A program made the translations under genes and the position numbers. DNA of 64,000 bases. Origin: Pelistega sp. GTDB taxonomy: Bacteria > Pseudomonadota > Gammaproteobacteria > Burkholderiales > Burkholderiaceae_B. Position 1 is the first letter of the stretch; every line of letters starts with the position of its first letter. The stretch covers positions 44,942 through 108,941 of the forward strand of contig JAUNUI010000008.1 in NCBI GenBank assembly GCA_030538255.1. Reading direction: 5' to 3'. The notes beneath the pieces are model-generated. The model made no database searches. It was not told the origin of the DNA and saw only the letters and a list, made by a program, of their open reading frames with translations. Below are positions 55,152 to 64,000 of the stretch, piece after piece.

Positions 55152-57420
55152 TTTTCGCCGCAACAAAATCACCCGAGGCATTTTTAAAAGCTTCAAAGCG
55201 GTGATGCCGGCTATGTCGGCAACTGAGAAAGACGCCATTGAAGCCGGCACCGTCTGGTGGGACGCCGAACTCTTCTCTGGACGCCCTGATTGGCAACGTT
55301 TTAAAGCGATTCCTAAGCCTAAGCTGACGGCTGAAGAACAAGCTTTTGTCGATACGCATGTACCCGCAGCTTGCGCACTGGTTGATGATTGGCAAGTCAC
55401 CACACAAGATTTAGACTTGACCGACGAAACCTGGGACTACATTAAGAAGAATAAGTTCTTAGGCATGATTATTCCGAAGGAATACGGTGGCCTTGGTTTT
55501 TCTGCTTTCGCGCACTCTGAAGTAATTGCCCGCCTATCGACGCGTTGCTCAGCCTTAGCCGTTTCAGTCATGGTACCGAACTCTTTAGGCCCAGGTGAAC
55601 TCTTAGTGCATTATGGCACACAAGAACAGAAAGACTATTATTTACCACGATTAGCCGACGGTCGTGAGATCCCTGCTTTTGCCTTAACCAGTCCATGGGC
55701 AGGCTCTGACGCTGCCGCGATTCCTGACTCTGGTATCGTATGCCGTGGCGAATGGCAAGGCGAAGAAGTGATTGGTATTAAAGTCACTTGGGACAAGCGT
55801 TATATTACCTTGGCGCCTATTTGCACCATTCTAGGACTTGCCTTCCGACTCTACGATCCTGATGGCTTATTAGGTAATATGAAAGATATGGGCATTACCT
55901 GCGCCTTGATTCCACATGATCACCCAGGTGTAGAAATTGGTCGTCGTCATTTCCCTTTAAATTCAGCCTTTATGAATGGTCCAACTAAGGGTAATGATGT
56001 CTTTATCCCGCTTGACTTCATCATTGGTGGTCCAGAACAGGCAGGCAAGGGTTGGCGCATGCTAATGGAATGCTTAGCAGCAGGCCGTTCAATTTCACTC
56101 CCCTCCTCACATGTCGGTGTCGACCAGTTATGTATTCGTAGCGTCGGGGCCTATGCGCGTGTGCGTAAGCAATTTAATTTAAGTATTGGCCGCTTTGAAG
56201 GCATTGAAGAAGTTTTCTCCGATATGGCCGCCACAGCGTATGCGAATAATGCCGTACGTCATATGACCTCAGGCGCCGTTGATCTTGGTGAAAAGCCGGC
56301 CATCTTATCCGCTATCGCCAAATACCATGTCACCGAACAGACCCGCAAACTAGCCAACGATGCCATGGATATTATTGGCGGTAAGGGCATCTGCTTAGGA
56401 CCGTCGAATTTCTTAGGTCGTGGTTACCAACAAATGCCCGTCGGCATCACCGTTGAGGGCGCGAATATCCTCACCCGCAGCTTAATTATCTTCGGTCAAG
56501 GGGCAATTCGTTGCCATCCTTATGTACTCAAAGAGATGCAAGCAACACAAGAGCCTGATGCTGAGAAAGCCCTGCATGATTTTGACGCCGCTCTCTGGGG
56601 ACATATTGGCCATGTTTTTAAGAACACCGGCCGCAGTTTGCTCAGCAGCCTAATTGGTTCACGCTGGATTGCTGTCAAAGCCGATGTCGATCCAAGCACG
56701 AAACCGTATTACCAACAGATGACGCGCTTATCGAGCAATTTCGCTCTGATGGCCGATGTCTGCATGGCAGTCTATGGGGGTAGCCTGAAAAAGCGCGAGA
56801 AGATTTCTGCTCGCCTCGGTGATATCCTCTCACACCTGTATATCGCGAGCGCCAGTCTTAAATATTACGAAGACCAAGGTCGTCAAGCTGACGAACGTGA
56901 TCTCTTAGAGAAAGTCGTCAAGGACCACCTGCACCAGGCTGAAGAAGCCTTATTTGGCATCTATGCTAACTTACCAAATCGCTTTATGGCAGGTGCCTTA
57001 CGCCTAAGCAGTAATCTCTGGGGCCGCGTCTTTGCGCAAGCTAGCGATCGTCTTGACCGTAAGATTTGCGAGCCGCTTATGCAGCCAAGTACTTTACGCG
57101 ATCGACTCACCCAGGTATGTTACTTACCTAGCGATGAGAATGAACCAGTAGCCGCTTTGGAAAAAGCCCTAGTACTCAGCATTAAAGCGGAGAAAATTGA
57201 AGCCAAAATTCGTGAAGATGAGAAGAACGGCTTCTTTAAAAATCACGCCATGGCGAATGTGCGCGATATCGCCCACCTTGCCTACCAGCTTAATCGCATT
57301 AGCCAAGAAGAATATGCGCTATTGCAAGAAAGTAATCGTTTGCGCGATATTGTCATTCATGTCGATAACTTCCCGACAGATTTAAGTGACCCACGTGCAT
57401 TTTTAGACGTACAACACTAA
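55126..57420 (+). CDS. fadE: Acyl-CoA dehydrogenase FadE
   Basis: A 764-residue FAD dehydrogenase that starts the beta-oxidation cycle. It has the FadE-type core LGMIIPKEYGGLGFSAFAHSEV, ALTSPWAGSDAAAIPDSG and AMDIIGGKGICLGPSNF, plus a long C-terminal extension as in E. coli FadE. It is shorter than E. coli's 814 residues and appears to lack most of the N-terminal membrane segment. The start is GTG at 55126, preceded by a perfect AGGAGG five bases ahead and overlapping the tetR 3' end. Confidence 0.92.
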   Translation: MPLYQNLINFRRNKITRGIFKSFKAVMPAMSATEKDAIEAGTVWWDAELFSGRPDWQRFKAIPKPKLTAEEQAFVDTHVPAACALVDDWQVTTQDLDLTDETWDYIKKNKFLGMIIPKEYGGLGFSAFAHSEVIARLSTRCSALAVSVMVPNSLGPGELLVHYGTQEQKDYYLPRLADGREIPAFALTSPWAGSDAAAIPDSGIVCRGEWQGEEVIGIKVTWDKRYITLAPICTILGLAFRLYDPDGLLGNMKDMGITCALIPHDHPGVEIGRRHFPLNSAFMNGPTKGNDVFIPLDFIIGGPEQAGKGWRMLMECLAAGRSISLPSSHVGVDQLCIRSVGAYARVRKQFNLSIGRFEGIEEVFSDMAATAYANNAVRHMTSGAVDLGEKPAILSAIAKYHVTEQTRKLANDAMDIIGGKGICLGPSNFLGRGYQQMPVGITVEGANILTRSLIIFGQGAIRCHPYVLKEMQATQEPDAEKALHDFDAALWGHIGHVFKNTGRSLLSSLIGSRWIAVKADVDPSTKPYYQQMTRLSSNFALMADVCMAVYGGSLKKREKISARLGDILSHLYIASASLKYYEDQGRQADERDLLEKVVKDHLHQAEEALFGIYANLPNRFMAGALRLSSNLWGRVFAQASDRLDRKICEPLMQPSTLRDRLTQVCYLPSDENEPVAALEKALVLSIKAEKIEAKIREDEKNGFFKNHAMANVRDIAHLAYQLNRISQEEYALLQESNRLRDIVIHVDNFPTDLSDPRAFLDVQH

Positions 57421-57429
57421 GGAATATTT

Positions 57430-58719
57430 ATGTCATTTAAACCTGTGTATATTGTTGATGGTAGTCGCACACCATTTCTTAAAGTACGCAATAAGCGCGG
57501 TCCCTTCTCAGCGGCGGATCTCGCCGTACAATGCGCCCGCGCCATGATGCTACGCCAGCCCTTCGCCGCCACTGAATTAAGTGAAGTGATTGTGGGTTGT
57601 GCTGCCCCCAGCCCTGACGAAACCAATATTGGTCGTGTGGTTGGTTTGCGTATCGGCACTGGCGATAAAGTCCCTGCTTGGACCGTCATGCGTAACTGCG
57701 CCTCAGGCATGCAAGCGATTGATTCCGCGATTAATAATATCCAGAACGGTCGTGCCAATTTAGTGCTTGCCGTCGGTACCGATGCCCTCTCTCGTGCACC
57801 CTTATTATTTAAGGACGAGATGGTGGATTGGCTATCTACTTTCAATGGTGCGCGTTCCTTCGGCCAGAAACTTACCGCTTTAAAAAAATTCAAATTAAAC
57901 TATCTAGGCCCTGTCATTGGACTATTAAAAGGCTTAACTGATCCTGTGGTCGGCATCTCTATGGGACAGACCGCAGAGAACCTTGCGTATAAATTTAATA
58001 TCACCCGCACCGAGATGGACAGCTTCAGTGCTCGAAGCCATGCACGCTCTATTGCCGCACAGAATCAGCACGCTTTCAAAGCCGAGCTAACACCTGTGAT
58101 TGATGCGAAAGGCGCTCTATATGCGGAGGACGACGGTGTACGTGCCGACTCAACAGTGGATAAACTGGCCAAGCTAAAACCTGTGTTCGATCGCCCTTCA
58201 GGCAATATTACCGCGGGTAATAGCTCACAAGTGACCGATGGTGCCGCTTGCTTACTACTGGCTTCAGAAGAAGCCGTGAAACAATGGAACCTCAAACCCA
58301 TCGGCAAAATCACCGACACCCAATGGGCTGGCTTAGACCCAAGCGAAATGGGCTTAGGACCTGTGCATGCTAGCGTGCCAATTATGCAAAGAAATAATTT
58401 AAGCCTAGACGACCTCGACTTATGGGAAATTAATGAGGCATTTGCCGCGCAAACCATTGCCTGCTTAAGAGCTTTCAATGATGAGCAATATTGCCAAGAA
58501 CACTTCCAAAGTCCAGCCATTGGTACGATTGATGAGAACAAGCTAAATGTCGATGGTGGTGCTATCGCACTGGGTCACCCAGTTGGCGCATCAGGTGCAC
58601 GCATTGTCTTGCACCTATTACATGCTTTAAAACAAAGACAGCTACAACGTGGTATGGCCGCTATTTGTATTGGCGGAGGCCAAGGCGGCGCCATGTTGAT
58701 TGAAACGATCCAGGAGTAA
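57430..58719 (+). CDS. fadI: Thiolase, FadI-type (acetyl-CoA C-acyltransferase)
   Basis: A 429-residue thiolase, the last step of beta-oxidation. The nucleophilic Cys is in MRNCASGMQA (Cys90), with His in GGAIALGHPVGASGAR (near 380) and the second Cys in AICIGGGQGGA near 414. The stretch SPAIGTIDENKLNV resembles the insertion of FadI rather than FadA. It lies nine bases after fadE and five before the next gene, so it is part of one operon. Confidence 0.92.
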   Translation: MSFKPVYIVDGSRTPFLKVRNKRGPFSAADLAVQCARAMMLRQPFAATELSEVIVGCAAPSPDETNIGRVVGLRIGTGDKVPAWTVMRNCASGMQAIDSAINNIQNGRANLVLAVGTDALSRAPLLFKDEMVDWLSTFNGARSFGQKLTALKKFKLNYLGPVIGLLKGLTDPVVGISMGQTAENLAYKFNITRTEMDSFSARSHARSIAAQNQHAFKAELTPVIDAKGALYAEDDGVRADSTVDKLAKLKPVFDRPSGNITAGNSSQVTDGAACLLLASEEAVKQWNLKPIGKITDTQWAGLDPSEMGLGPVHASVPIMQRNNLSLDDLDLWEINEAFAAQTIACLRAFNDEQYCQEHFQSPAIGTIDENKLNVDGGAIALGHPVGASGARIVLHLLHALKQRQLQRGMAAICIGGGQGGAMLIETIQE

Positions 58720-58724
58720 GACAT

Positions 58725-60644
58725 ATGCAAACCCTTTTACAGCTTAATAACTGGACCTTAAGCAAGGATGATCAAGCGATTGCTTACTTAGTGATTGATT
58801 GCCCTGAGCGCTCAGTGAATGCCCTGAGCAAGCAGGTGATGGAAGAACTCGCCCAGGCACTTGACCATCTCGACAAGGACAAACCAGCAGGTCTGATTAT
58901 TCGCTCAGGCAAGAGTAATGGCTTTATTGCTGGTGCCGATATTGCAGAGTTCTCGAGTATTAGCGCACCGAATGAAGGTCAAGCCTTAATTGAGCGTGGC
59001 TGGAATTTATTTAATCGCTTAAGCCAAGTCAAGTACCCTACCCTCGCCTTGATTCACGGCATGTGTTTGGGTGGCGGCTTAGAGCTTGCCTTAGCATGTC
59101 GTTACCGTATTTTAGTTGACTCACCGAAGCCAAGTCTAGCCTTGCCCGAAGTGATGCTAGGCATCTACCCAGGTTGGGGTGGTGTTAAGCGCCTACCCGC
59201 TTTGATTGGCCCGCAGAAGGCCATGGATATGATGTTAACAGGCCGTAGCCTTGATGCCCGTCGTGCTAAATCTTATGGTCTAGTGGATTATGTGGTAGCC
59301 CCCCGTGTGGCCTTACAAACCGCCAAAGACATTGTCCTCAGTAAGCGTCCAGCAGCACGAGCCAAGGGTCTGAACAAATTATTAAATACAGGACCATTTA
59401 AAAAGATCGTGGCGAATGGCGCGCGCAAGCAAGTGCAGAAGAAAGACCCAATGGGACATTATCCTGCAACCACAGCGATTATTGATATTTGGGAAAAGCA
59501 CAATGGCAATGGCTTAGCCGATCCACAAATTATTAATCGCTTACTCAGCTCACCCACTACACAAAACCTAATTCGTGTATTCCACTTACAAGAGCGCCTA
59601 AAAGCCTTTGGTAAGCAAGGTCAAGCCGATCGTATTCAACATGTGCATGTGGTCGGTGCCGGTGTGATGGGCGGTGGTATTGCGACTTGGTGCGCTTTGC
59701 AAGGTATCAAAACCACCTTACAAGACACCGATTATTCACGCATCGCAGGTGCTGTTAAACAAGCGGCCTCCCTTTTTGCTCGACGTGATCGACTCAGTGC
59801 GCAAGCTGCGCGCGATCGCTTAATTCCAGACCCTGAAGGTCAAGGCATTGATGAAGCGGATATTGTCATCGAAGCGATTTATGAAAACTTAGAAGCCAAG
59901 CAAGCACTCTACAAGCAATTAGAAGCGCGTATGAAGCCTGAAGCGATTCTCGCGACGAATACCTCAAGCTTATCTTTAGTGGATTTACGCACGTCCTTGG
60001 AGCGCCCAGAACGCTTTGTCGGCATCCACTTCTTTAACCCTGTCTCGAAAATGCCACTGGTGGAAGTGGTCAATGCTGAAGGCACAGATCCACAAGCGCT
60101 TGCGCAGGCTTGCGCCTTTGTCGGAAAAATTGCTAAACTTCCCCTCCCGGTGCAAGACACCCCAGGTTTCTTAGTGAATGCCGTCTTAGGCCCTTATATG
60201 CTTGAAGCCATGCGTGCAGTTGATGAAGGTATTGAGCCTGAAGTGATTGATACCGCCATGCTGCGCTTTGGCATGCCGATGGGACCGATTGAATTGGCCG
60301 ATACCGTGGGCTTGGATATTGCCATGGCCGCAGGTGCGCAGCTCGCACCAGGCAGTGAAGCACCGAAGTGCTTGGCCGAGCGTGTTCAACAAGGCAACTT
60401 GGGCGCCAAAACAGGGCAAGGTTTCTACACATGGAAAGATCGTCGCGCAAGCCAATTTACGCAACACACCATCCCTGATGGTTTGGAGCAACGCTTGGTG
60501 ACCCCACTTATTGAACAAGCTCAAATTCAACTTGATAAGGGCATTATCGCTGATGCTGACTTAGTTGATGCTGGCGTGATTTTTGGTACGGGCTTTGCCC
60601 CATTTAGAGGAGGACCCTTGAATTACAAAGCGAACAAATCATAG
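58725..60644 (+). CDS. fadB: 3-hydroxyacyl-CoA dehydrogenase/enoyl-CoA hydratase, FadB-like, short C-terminus
   Basis: A 639-residue bifunctional beta-oxidation enzyme. The hydratase part (about 1-190) has FIAGADIAEF, GMCLGGGLELALAC and LALPEVMLGIYPGWGG. The dehydrogenase part has HVVGAGVMGGGIAT (near 305), ATNTSSLSL and GIHFFNPVSKMPLVEVV. The chain stops right after FGTGFAPFRGGPLNY, where relatives such as E. coli FadB continue for about 45 residues. The last helices of the second C-terminal domain are therefore missing. It pairs with the FadI-type thiolase upstream. Whether the truncation affects activity is unknown. Confidence 0.9.
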   Translation: MQTLLQLNNWTLSKDDQAIAYLVIDCPERSVNALSKQVMEELAQALDHLDKDKPAGLIIRSGKSNGFIAGADIAEFSSISAPNEGQALIERGWNLFNRLSQVKYPTLALIHGMCLGGGLELALACRYRILVDSPKPSLALPEVMLGIYPGWGGVKRLPALIGPQKAMDMMLTGRSLDARRAKSYGLVDYVVAPRVALQTAKDIVLSKRPAARAKGLNKLLNTGPFKKIVANGARKQVQKKDPMGHYPATTAIIDIWEKHNGNGLADPQIINRLLSSPTTQNLIRVFHLQERLKAFGKQGQADRIQHVHVVGAGVMGGGIATWCALQGIKTTLQDTDYSRIAGAVKQAASLFARRDRLSAQAARDRLIPDPEGQGIDEADIVIEAIYENLEAKQALYKQLEARMKPEAILATNTSSLSLVDLRTSLERPERFVGIHFFNPVSKMPLVEVVNAEGTDPQALAQACAFVGKIAKLPLPVQDTPGFLVNAVLGPYMLEAMRAVDEGIEPEVIDTAMLRFGMPMGPIELADTVGLDIAMAAGAQLAPGSEAPKCLAERVQQGNLGAKTGQGFYTWKDRRASQFTQHTIPDGLEQRLVTPLIEQAQIQLDKGIIADADLVDAGVIFGTGFAPFRGGPLNYKANKS

Positions 60645-60733
60645 AGAGTGATGGACTAAGGATCATCACCCAAGCTGTTTAAACCAAGTTTTACATCAAA
60701 AATAGATATTATTTGCTTATCGGAGAAGACACT

Positions 60734-62059
60734 ATGCGCAATTTCAAATTGCATACATTAAGCGCAAGCTTAGGACTTATTGCTTGCATGGGCACAGCTC
60801 ACGCAGCAGGTTTCCAACTACTTGAACAAAATGCCAGCGGTCTGGGCGTAGCCTACGCTGGCTCTGCTGCCATTGCTGACAATGCCAGTACGATTTACTT
60901 TAACCCAGCTGGTATGACACGCCTACCAGGTCTGAATATATCAGTCGGCGGCACCATTATTAAGCCATCATTTAAATTTACCGATGACGGCCGTTCAACC
61001 ATGCCAACAGCATTAGGTCGTTCCCCATATCCACATAGCCTAGGTGGTAACGGTGGTGACGCAGGCAGCTTGGGCTTTTTACCAAATATGTTCATCAGCT
61101 ATCAAGCCACCGATCGTGTCTACCTAGGTCTTGGCGTTGGCGCCCCATTCGGCTTAAAAACAGAATACGATGATGACTGGATGGGTCGCTTCCACTCTAA
61201 ATCATTCGATATTAAGACCTATAATATCAACCCTTCTATCGCCTACAAAGTGAGTCCTAGCTTCTCCGTTGGTGCTGGTTTAAATATCCAATATATTGAT
61301 GCCACCTATAAGAAAAGTAATGTCGCGCCAATTGGCGTACATCCATTAGATGGCGGTCCTATCTTCACAAATGCCGAGTCCAAGAGTAAGCTGAACAATA
61401 CGGGCTTTGGCTGGAACGTCGGTTTTATGTATGAGCCAAGTGAAGATACCCGTATTGGTTTATCTTACCGCTCACGTGTTAAGCATAAAGCCGATGGTGA
61501 TACCACGCTGTCTGTCATGTCGCCTAATGGTCCTATTGCGCAACTGAAAGCCGACTCGAAAGCTACCGTATCCCTACCTGATACTGTAATTCTCTCTGGT
61601 TACCAACGTCTGAGCGATCGCTGGGAGCTCTTAGGTGATATCTCTTGGACAGGTTGGAGCAGCATCCCAAGCTTAACGGTTAAGAACGCGACGCCTATCA
61701 ATAGCGAAACCGAACTTGATTTAAAATTCAAGGATTCTTGGCGTATTGCGGTCGGTGCACAGTATCAAGTGAATGAAAGCTGGAAACTAAAAGGCGGCGT
61801 TGCATGGGACCAATCCCCTGTACAGAAAACATCTCACCGTCCAGCCTCATTACCGGATAATGATCGCTACTGGTTAAGTATCGGTGCGCAGTATAAGCCG
61901 AGCGAGAACACCACCTTTGATGTTGGCTACACCTACTTGATCGTGCCGAAATCGAAAGTGGATAATACCAATAATAATGAAGCCTTATATGGTCGCTTAA
62001 GCGGCAAATATAAAGCGAATGCACATATTTTTGGTGTCCAACTGTCACATCGCTTTTAA
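60734..62059 (+). CDS. fadL: Outer-membrane long-chain fatty acid transporter FadL
   Basis: A 441-residue beta-barrel. The signal peptide ends at SLGLIACMGTAHA, followed by the diagnostic mature start AGFQLLEQNASGLGVAYAG and AIADNASTIYFNPAGMTRLPG. The C-terminus HIFGVQLSHRF ends in Phe as outer-membrane proteins do. It takes up long-chain fatty acids or other hydrophobic compounds. The ATG at 60734 has CGGAGAAGACA ahead; the longer frame from 60713 is discarded. It lies in the fad cluster. Confidence 0.93.
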   Translation: MRNFKLHTLSASLGLIACMGTAHAAGFQLLEQNASGLGVAYAGSAAIADNASTIYFNPAGMTRLPGLNISVGGTIIKPSFKFTDDGRSTMPTALGRSPYPHSLGGNGGDAGSLGFLPNMFISYQATDRVYLGLGVGAPFGLKTEYDDDWMGRFHSKSFDIKTYNINPSIAYKVSPSFSVGAGLNIQYIDATYKKSNVAPIGVHPLDGGPIFTNAESKSKLNNTGFGWNVGFMYEPSEDTRIGLSYRSRVKHKADGDTTLSVMSPNGPIAQLKADSKATVSLPDTVILSGYQRLSDRWELLGDISWTGWSSIPSLTVKNATPINSETELDLKFKDSWRIAVGAQYQVNESWKLKGGVAWDQSPVQKTSHRPASLPDNDRYWLSIGAQYKPSENTTFDVGYTYLIVPKSKVDNTNNNEALYGRLSGKYKANAHIFGVQLSHRF

Positions 62060-62119
62060 TGCTATAAACTAGTCATAAAAGTTACACAATAACGAAAGAG
62101 GACAATAGGAGACAAGAAG

Positions 62120-63787
62120 ATGGAACGGATCTGGTTAAATAGCTACCCCTCAGGGGTTCCAGCCGATATTGATGTGAATGAATATCGCTCTTTAGTCGAC
62201 GTACTTGAAGAGGCCACTGGAAAATTTACGCATAATACCGCGTTCATCTCTATGGGTAAGAAAATTACCTATAAAGAGTTGGACGAAAAGTCACTCGCGT
62301 TTGCCGCTTGGTTGCAAAGCCAAGGCTTAAAACCAGGCATGCGCGTGGGACTGATGATGCCGAATATCTTGCAATACCCTATTGCCCTCTTTGGTATCTT
62401 ACGTGCTGGTGGTACGGTGGTAAACTTTAATCCAATGTACACCACCCATGAAGTAGAACATCAAATTAAGGACTCGGGCTGCGAAATTATGGTGGTGGTG
62501 GAGAATTTTGCCTATACCCTACAGAAAGCCTTACCGAATACCCCTAGCGTGAAAAAAGTCGTTGTGGCTTCGATTGGCGGTCTGCTTGGTTTTAAGGGCA
62601 CGATAGTGAACTTCGTGCTACGCCATATCAAGAAGATGATCCCTGCTTGGAATATCCCTGGCCATGAGCGCTTTAACGATGTTTTGAAAGCTGGTGCAAC
62701 GCTTAAATTTACTCCTGTAGCAATCGGCCATGATGACCATGCTTTCCTACAATACACTGGCGGCACAACAGGCGTGCCTAAAGGCGCCATCCTAACCCAT
62801 CGCAATATGGTGGCGAACCTTATGCAAGCCTATGCTTGGGTACGCTCCTATACTGAAGATGGTAAAGACCTGGTGGTCACAGCCCTACCGCTCTACCATA
62901 TCTTCGCCCTCACCGCGAATTGCCTGACCTTTATGCGACTTGGTGCAGCGAACTTATTAATTGTCAATCCACGCGATATCCCAGGCTTTGTTAAAGAGCT
63001 AGGGCAATACAAATTTACCGCATTCACAGGGGTGAACACCTTATTTAATGCGCTTTTGAACAATGAGGACTTTAAGAAGATTGACTTTAGCCGTCTTAAA
63101 CTAGTCCTCGGTGGTGGTATGGCCGTGCAGAAATCCATCGCTGAGAAATGGGAAGCCGTCACGGGTGGTCCTCTCGTACAAGCCTATGGCTTATCCGAGA
63201 CCTCACCCGCTGTTACCATCAACCCCTTTGACCTTAAAGAATTTACAGGTTCAATTGGTTTGCCGATTTCCTCAACCTACGTCAAAATTGTCGATGACGA
63301 CGGCAATACCCAGCCTATCGGTGAAGTCGGTGAAATTCTGGTTCAAGGCCCTCAAGTGATGAAAGGCTATTGGAATCGCCAAGATGAGACCGATAAGGTA
63401 TTTGATAGTGAAAACTATTTGCGTACGGGCGATATGGGCTATATGGATGAACAAGGCTTTATCTTCTTGGTTGACCGTAAGAAAGATATTATTATTGTTT
63501 CTGGTTTTAATGTGTACCCGAACGAAGTCGAGGATGTCGTTAGCCGCCATCCTGGTATTCTTGAAGTCGCTGCAGTTGGTGTCGATAATGGTGCGATGGG
63601 CGAGCTTGTGAAGCTATTCGTCGTGCGTAAAGACCCTGCTCTCACCGAACAAGAGATCATTAAATTCTGCCGCGAAGAACTCACTAATTACAAGGTGCCC
63701 AAACAGATTGAATTTGTGGATGAGTTACCGAAGAATAATGTCGGTAAGATTCTACGCCGTAAATTACGGGATATTCAGCCGGCTTAA
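62120..63787 (+). CDS. fadD: Long-chain acyl-CoA synthetase FadD
   Basis: A 555-residue AMP-forming ligase that activates incoming fatty acids. The ATP motif is LQYTGGTTGVPKGAILTH (near 212), with YGLSETSPAV (near 355), YLRTGDMGYMDEQGFI (near 433), and NVYPNEVEDVVSRHPG (near 464), and the C-terminal KIL RRKLRD catalytic Lys. It begins RIWLNSYPSGVPADI as in E. coli FadD. AATAGGAGACAAGAAG precedes the ATG at 62120. Confidence 0.95.
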   Translation: MERIWLNSYPSGVPADIDVNEYRSLVDVLEEATGKFTHNTAFISMGKKITYKELDEKSLAFAAWLQSQGLKPGMRVGLMMPNILQYPIALFGILRAGGTVVNFNPMYTTHEVEHQIKDSGCEIMVVVENFAYTLQKALPNTPSVKKVVVASIGGLLGFKGTIVNFVLRHIKKMIPAWNIPGHERFNDVLKAGATLKFTPVAIGHDDHAFLQYTGGTTGVPKGAILTHRNMVANLMQAYAWVRSYTEDGKDLVVTALPLYHIFALTANCLTFMRLGAANLLIVNPRDIPGFVKELGQYKFTAFTGVNTLFNALLNNEDFKKIDFSRLKLVLGGGMAVQKSIAEKWEAVTGGPLVQAYGLSETSPAVTINPFDLKEFTGSIGLPISSTYVKIVDDDGNTQPIGEVGEILVQGPQVMKGYWNRQDETDKVFDSENYLRTGDMGYMDEQGFIFLVDRKKDIIIVSGFNVYPNEVEDVVSRHPGILEVAAVGVDNGAMGELVKLFVVRKDPALTEQEIIKFCREELTNYKVPKQIEFVDELPKNNVGKILRRKLRDIQPA

Positions 63788-63959
63788 TGACTTTTCGTGA
63801 GTTTATCGATTATCGATAGCTTGGATTTATCATTACTTGAGTTTGTCATCGAGTCTTATTTTCTAGGTTTTGAGTGAATTTACTATTAGTTTAAGCTTAT
63901 ACCGAGAGAATGAATAGACGAGGAAACAGGTGCTATAGAAGCACCTCAGACTGCTGACT

Positions 63960-63991
63960 AACCCCTTGTTTTTTTGGACAAGGGGTTTTCG
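63960..63991 (+). terminator. Terminator of the fad operon
   Basis: AACCCCTTGT (63960-63969) pairs with ACAAGGGGTT (63978-63987), followed by TTC. It lies about 170 bases after fadD. Confidence 0.85.
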
Positions 63992-64000
63992 TTTAAAGGG

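Overview
The window is one piece of a bacterial chromosome of modest GC content, densely coded on both strands. Gene content and order point to a low-GC member of the Burkholderiales, most likely Alcaligenaceae of the Oligella/Pelistega kind. The supporting signs are the order yebC-purD-nadD-rsfS-rlmH-maf, the radC/fkpB-ispH block, rpmB-rpmG, a type B L31, a PsrA-like fatty-acid regulator and an FMN-binding glutamate-synthase-like protein. The genus is inferred from protein families and synteny; no 16S gene is present.

Layout. 1-3.5 kb: end of an ABC-F ATPase, a CAT-anticodon tRNA, the dicarboxylate carrier dcuA, a SHOCT membrane protein and a frameshifted remnant of brxL (BREX phage defence). 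3.7-11 kb: a DMT exporter, argE, an MFS carrier, a secreted barnase-like RNase with its barstar-like inhibitor, an LplT-like MFS carrier and a hypothetical protein. 11-17 kb: glutamate-synthase-like oxidoreductase, three lipoproteins (two apparently paralogous), a cytochrome b561-type protein and a cytochrome c'. 17-30 kb: purB-mnmA, aroG behind what looks like an aromatic-amino-acid attenuator, tldD, a DUF4136 lipoprotein, pepN, fbp, and a quinone oxidoreductase divergent from a MarR regulator. 30-45 kb: a HerA/DUF853 ATPase, yebC-purD-nadD-rsfS-rlmH-maf, maiA, fkpB-ispH, radC, L31B, a GT-C glycosyltransferase, a MATE pump and rpmB-rpmG. 45-64 kb: two genes behind putative Fur-controlled promoters, an Xaa-Pro aminopeptidase, scoAB, ETF-ubiquinone oxidoreductase, an NlpC/P60 hydrolase and a fatty-acid cluster (tetR/psrA-fadE-fadI-fadB-fadL-fadD).

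How the genes work together. FadL imports long-chain fatty acids, FadD activates them, FadE/FadB/FadI carry out beta-oxidation, and ETF-QO passes acyl-CoA dehydrogenase electrons to quinone. ScoAB activates acetoacetate. A CAAAC/GTTTG palindrome just after the -10 of the tetR gene suggests PsrA-type autoregulation of the fad genes.

The most notable points are the aroG leader (a 28-residue ORF with eight consecutive aromatic codons, an antiterminator and a terminator), the RNase/inhibitor pair, the brxL relic, the SecD-head-like lipoprotein pair, and short-period degenerate tandem arrays in many intergenic gaps. Several of these arrays are copies of the 3' end and stop codon of the adjoining gene.
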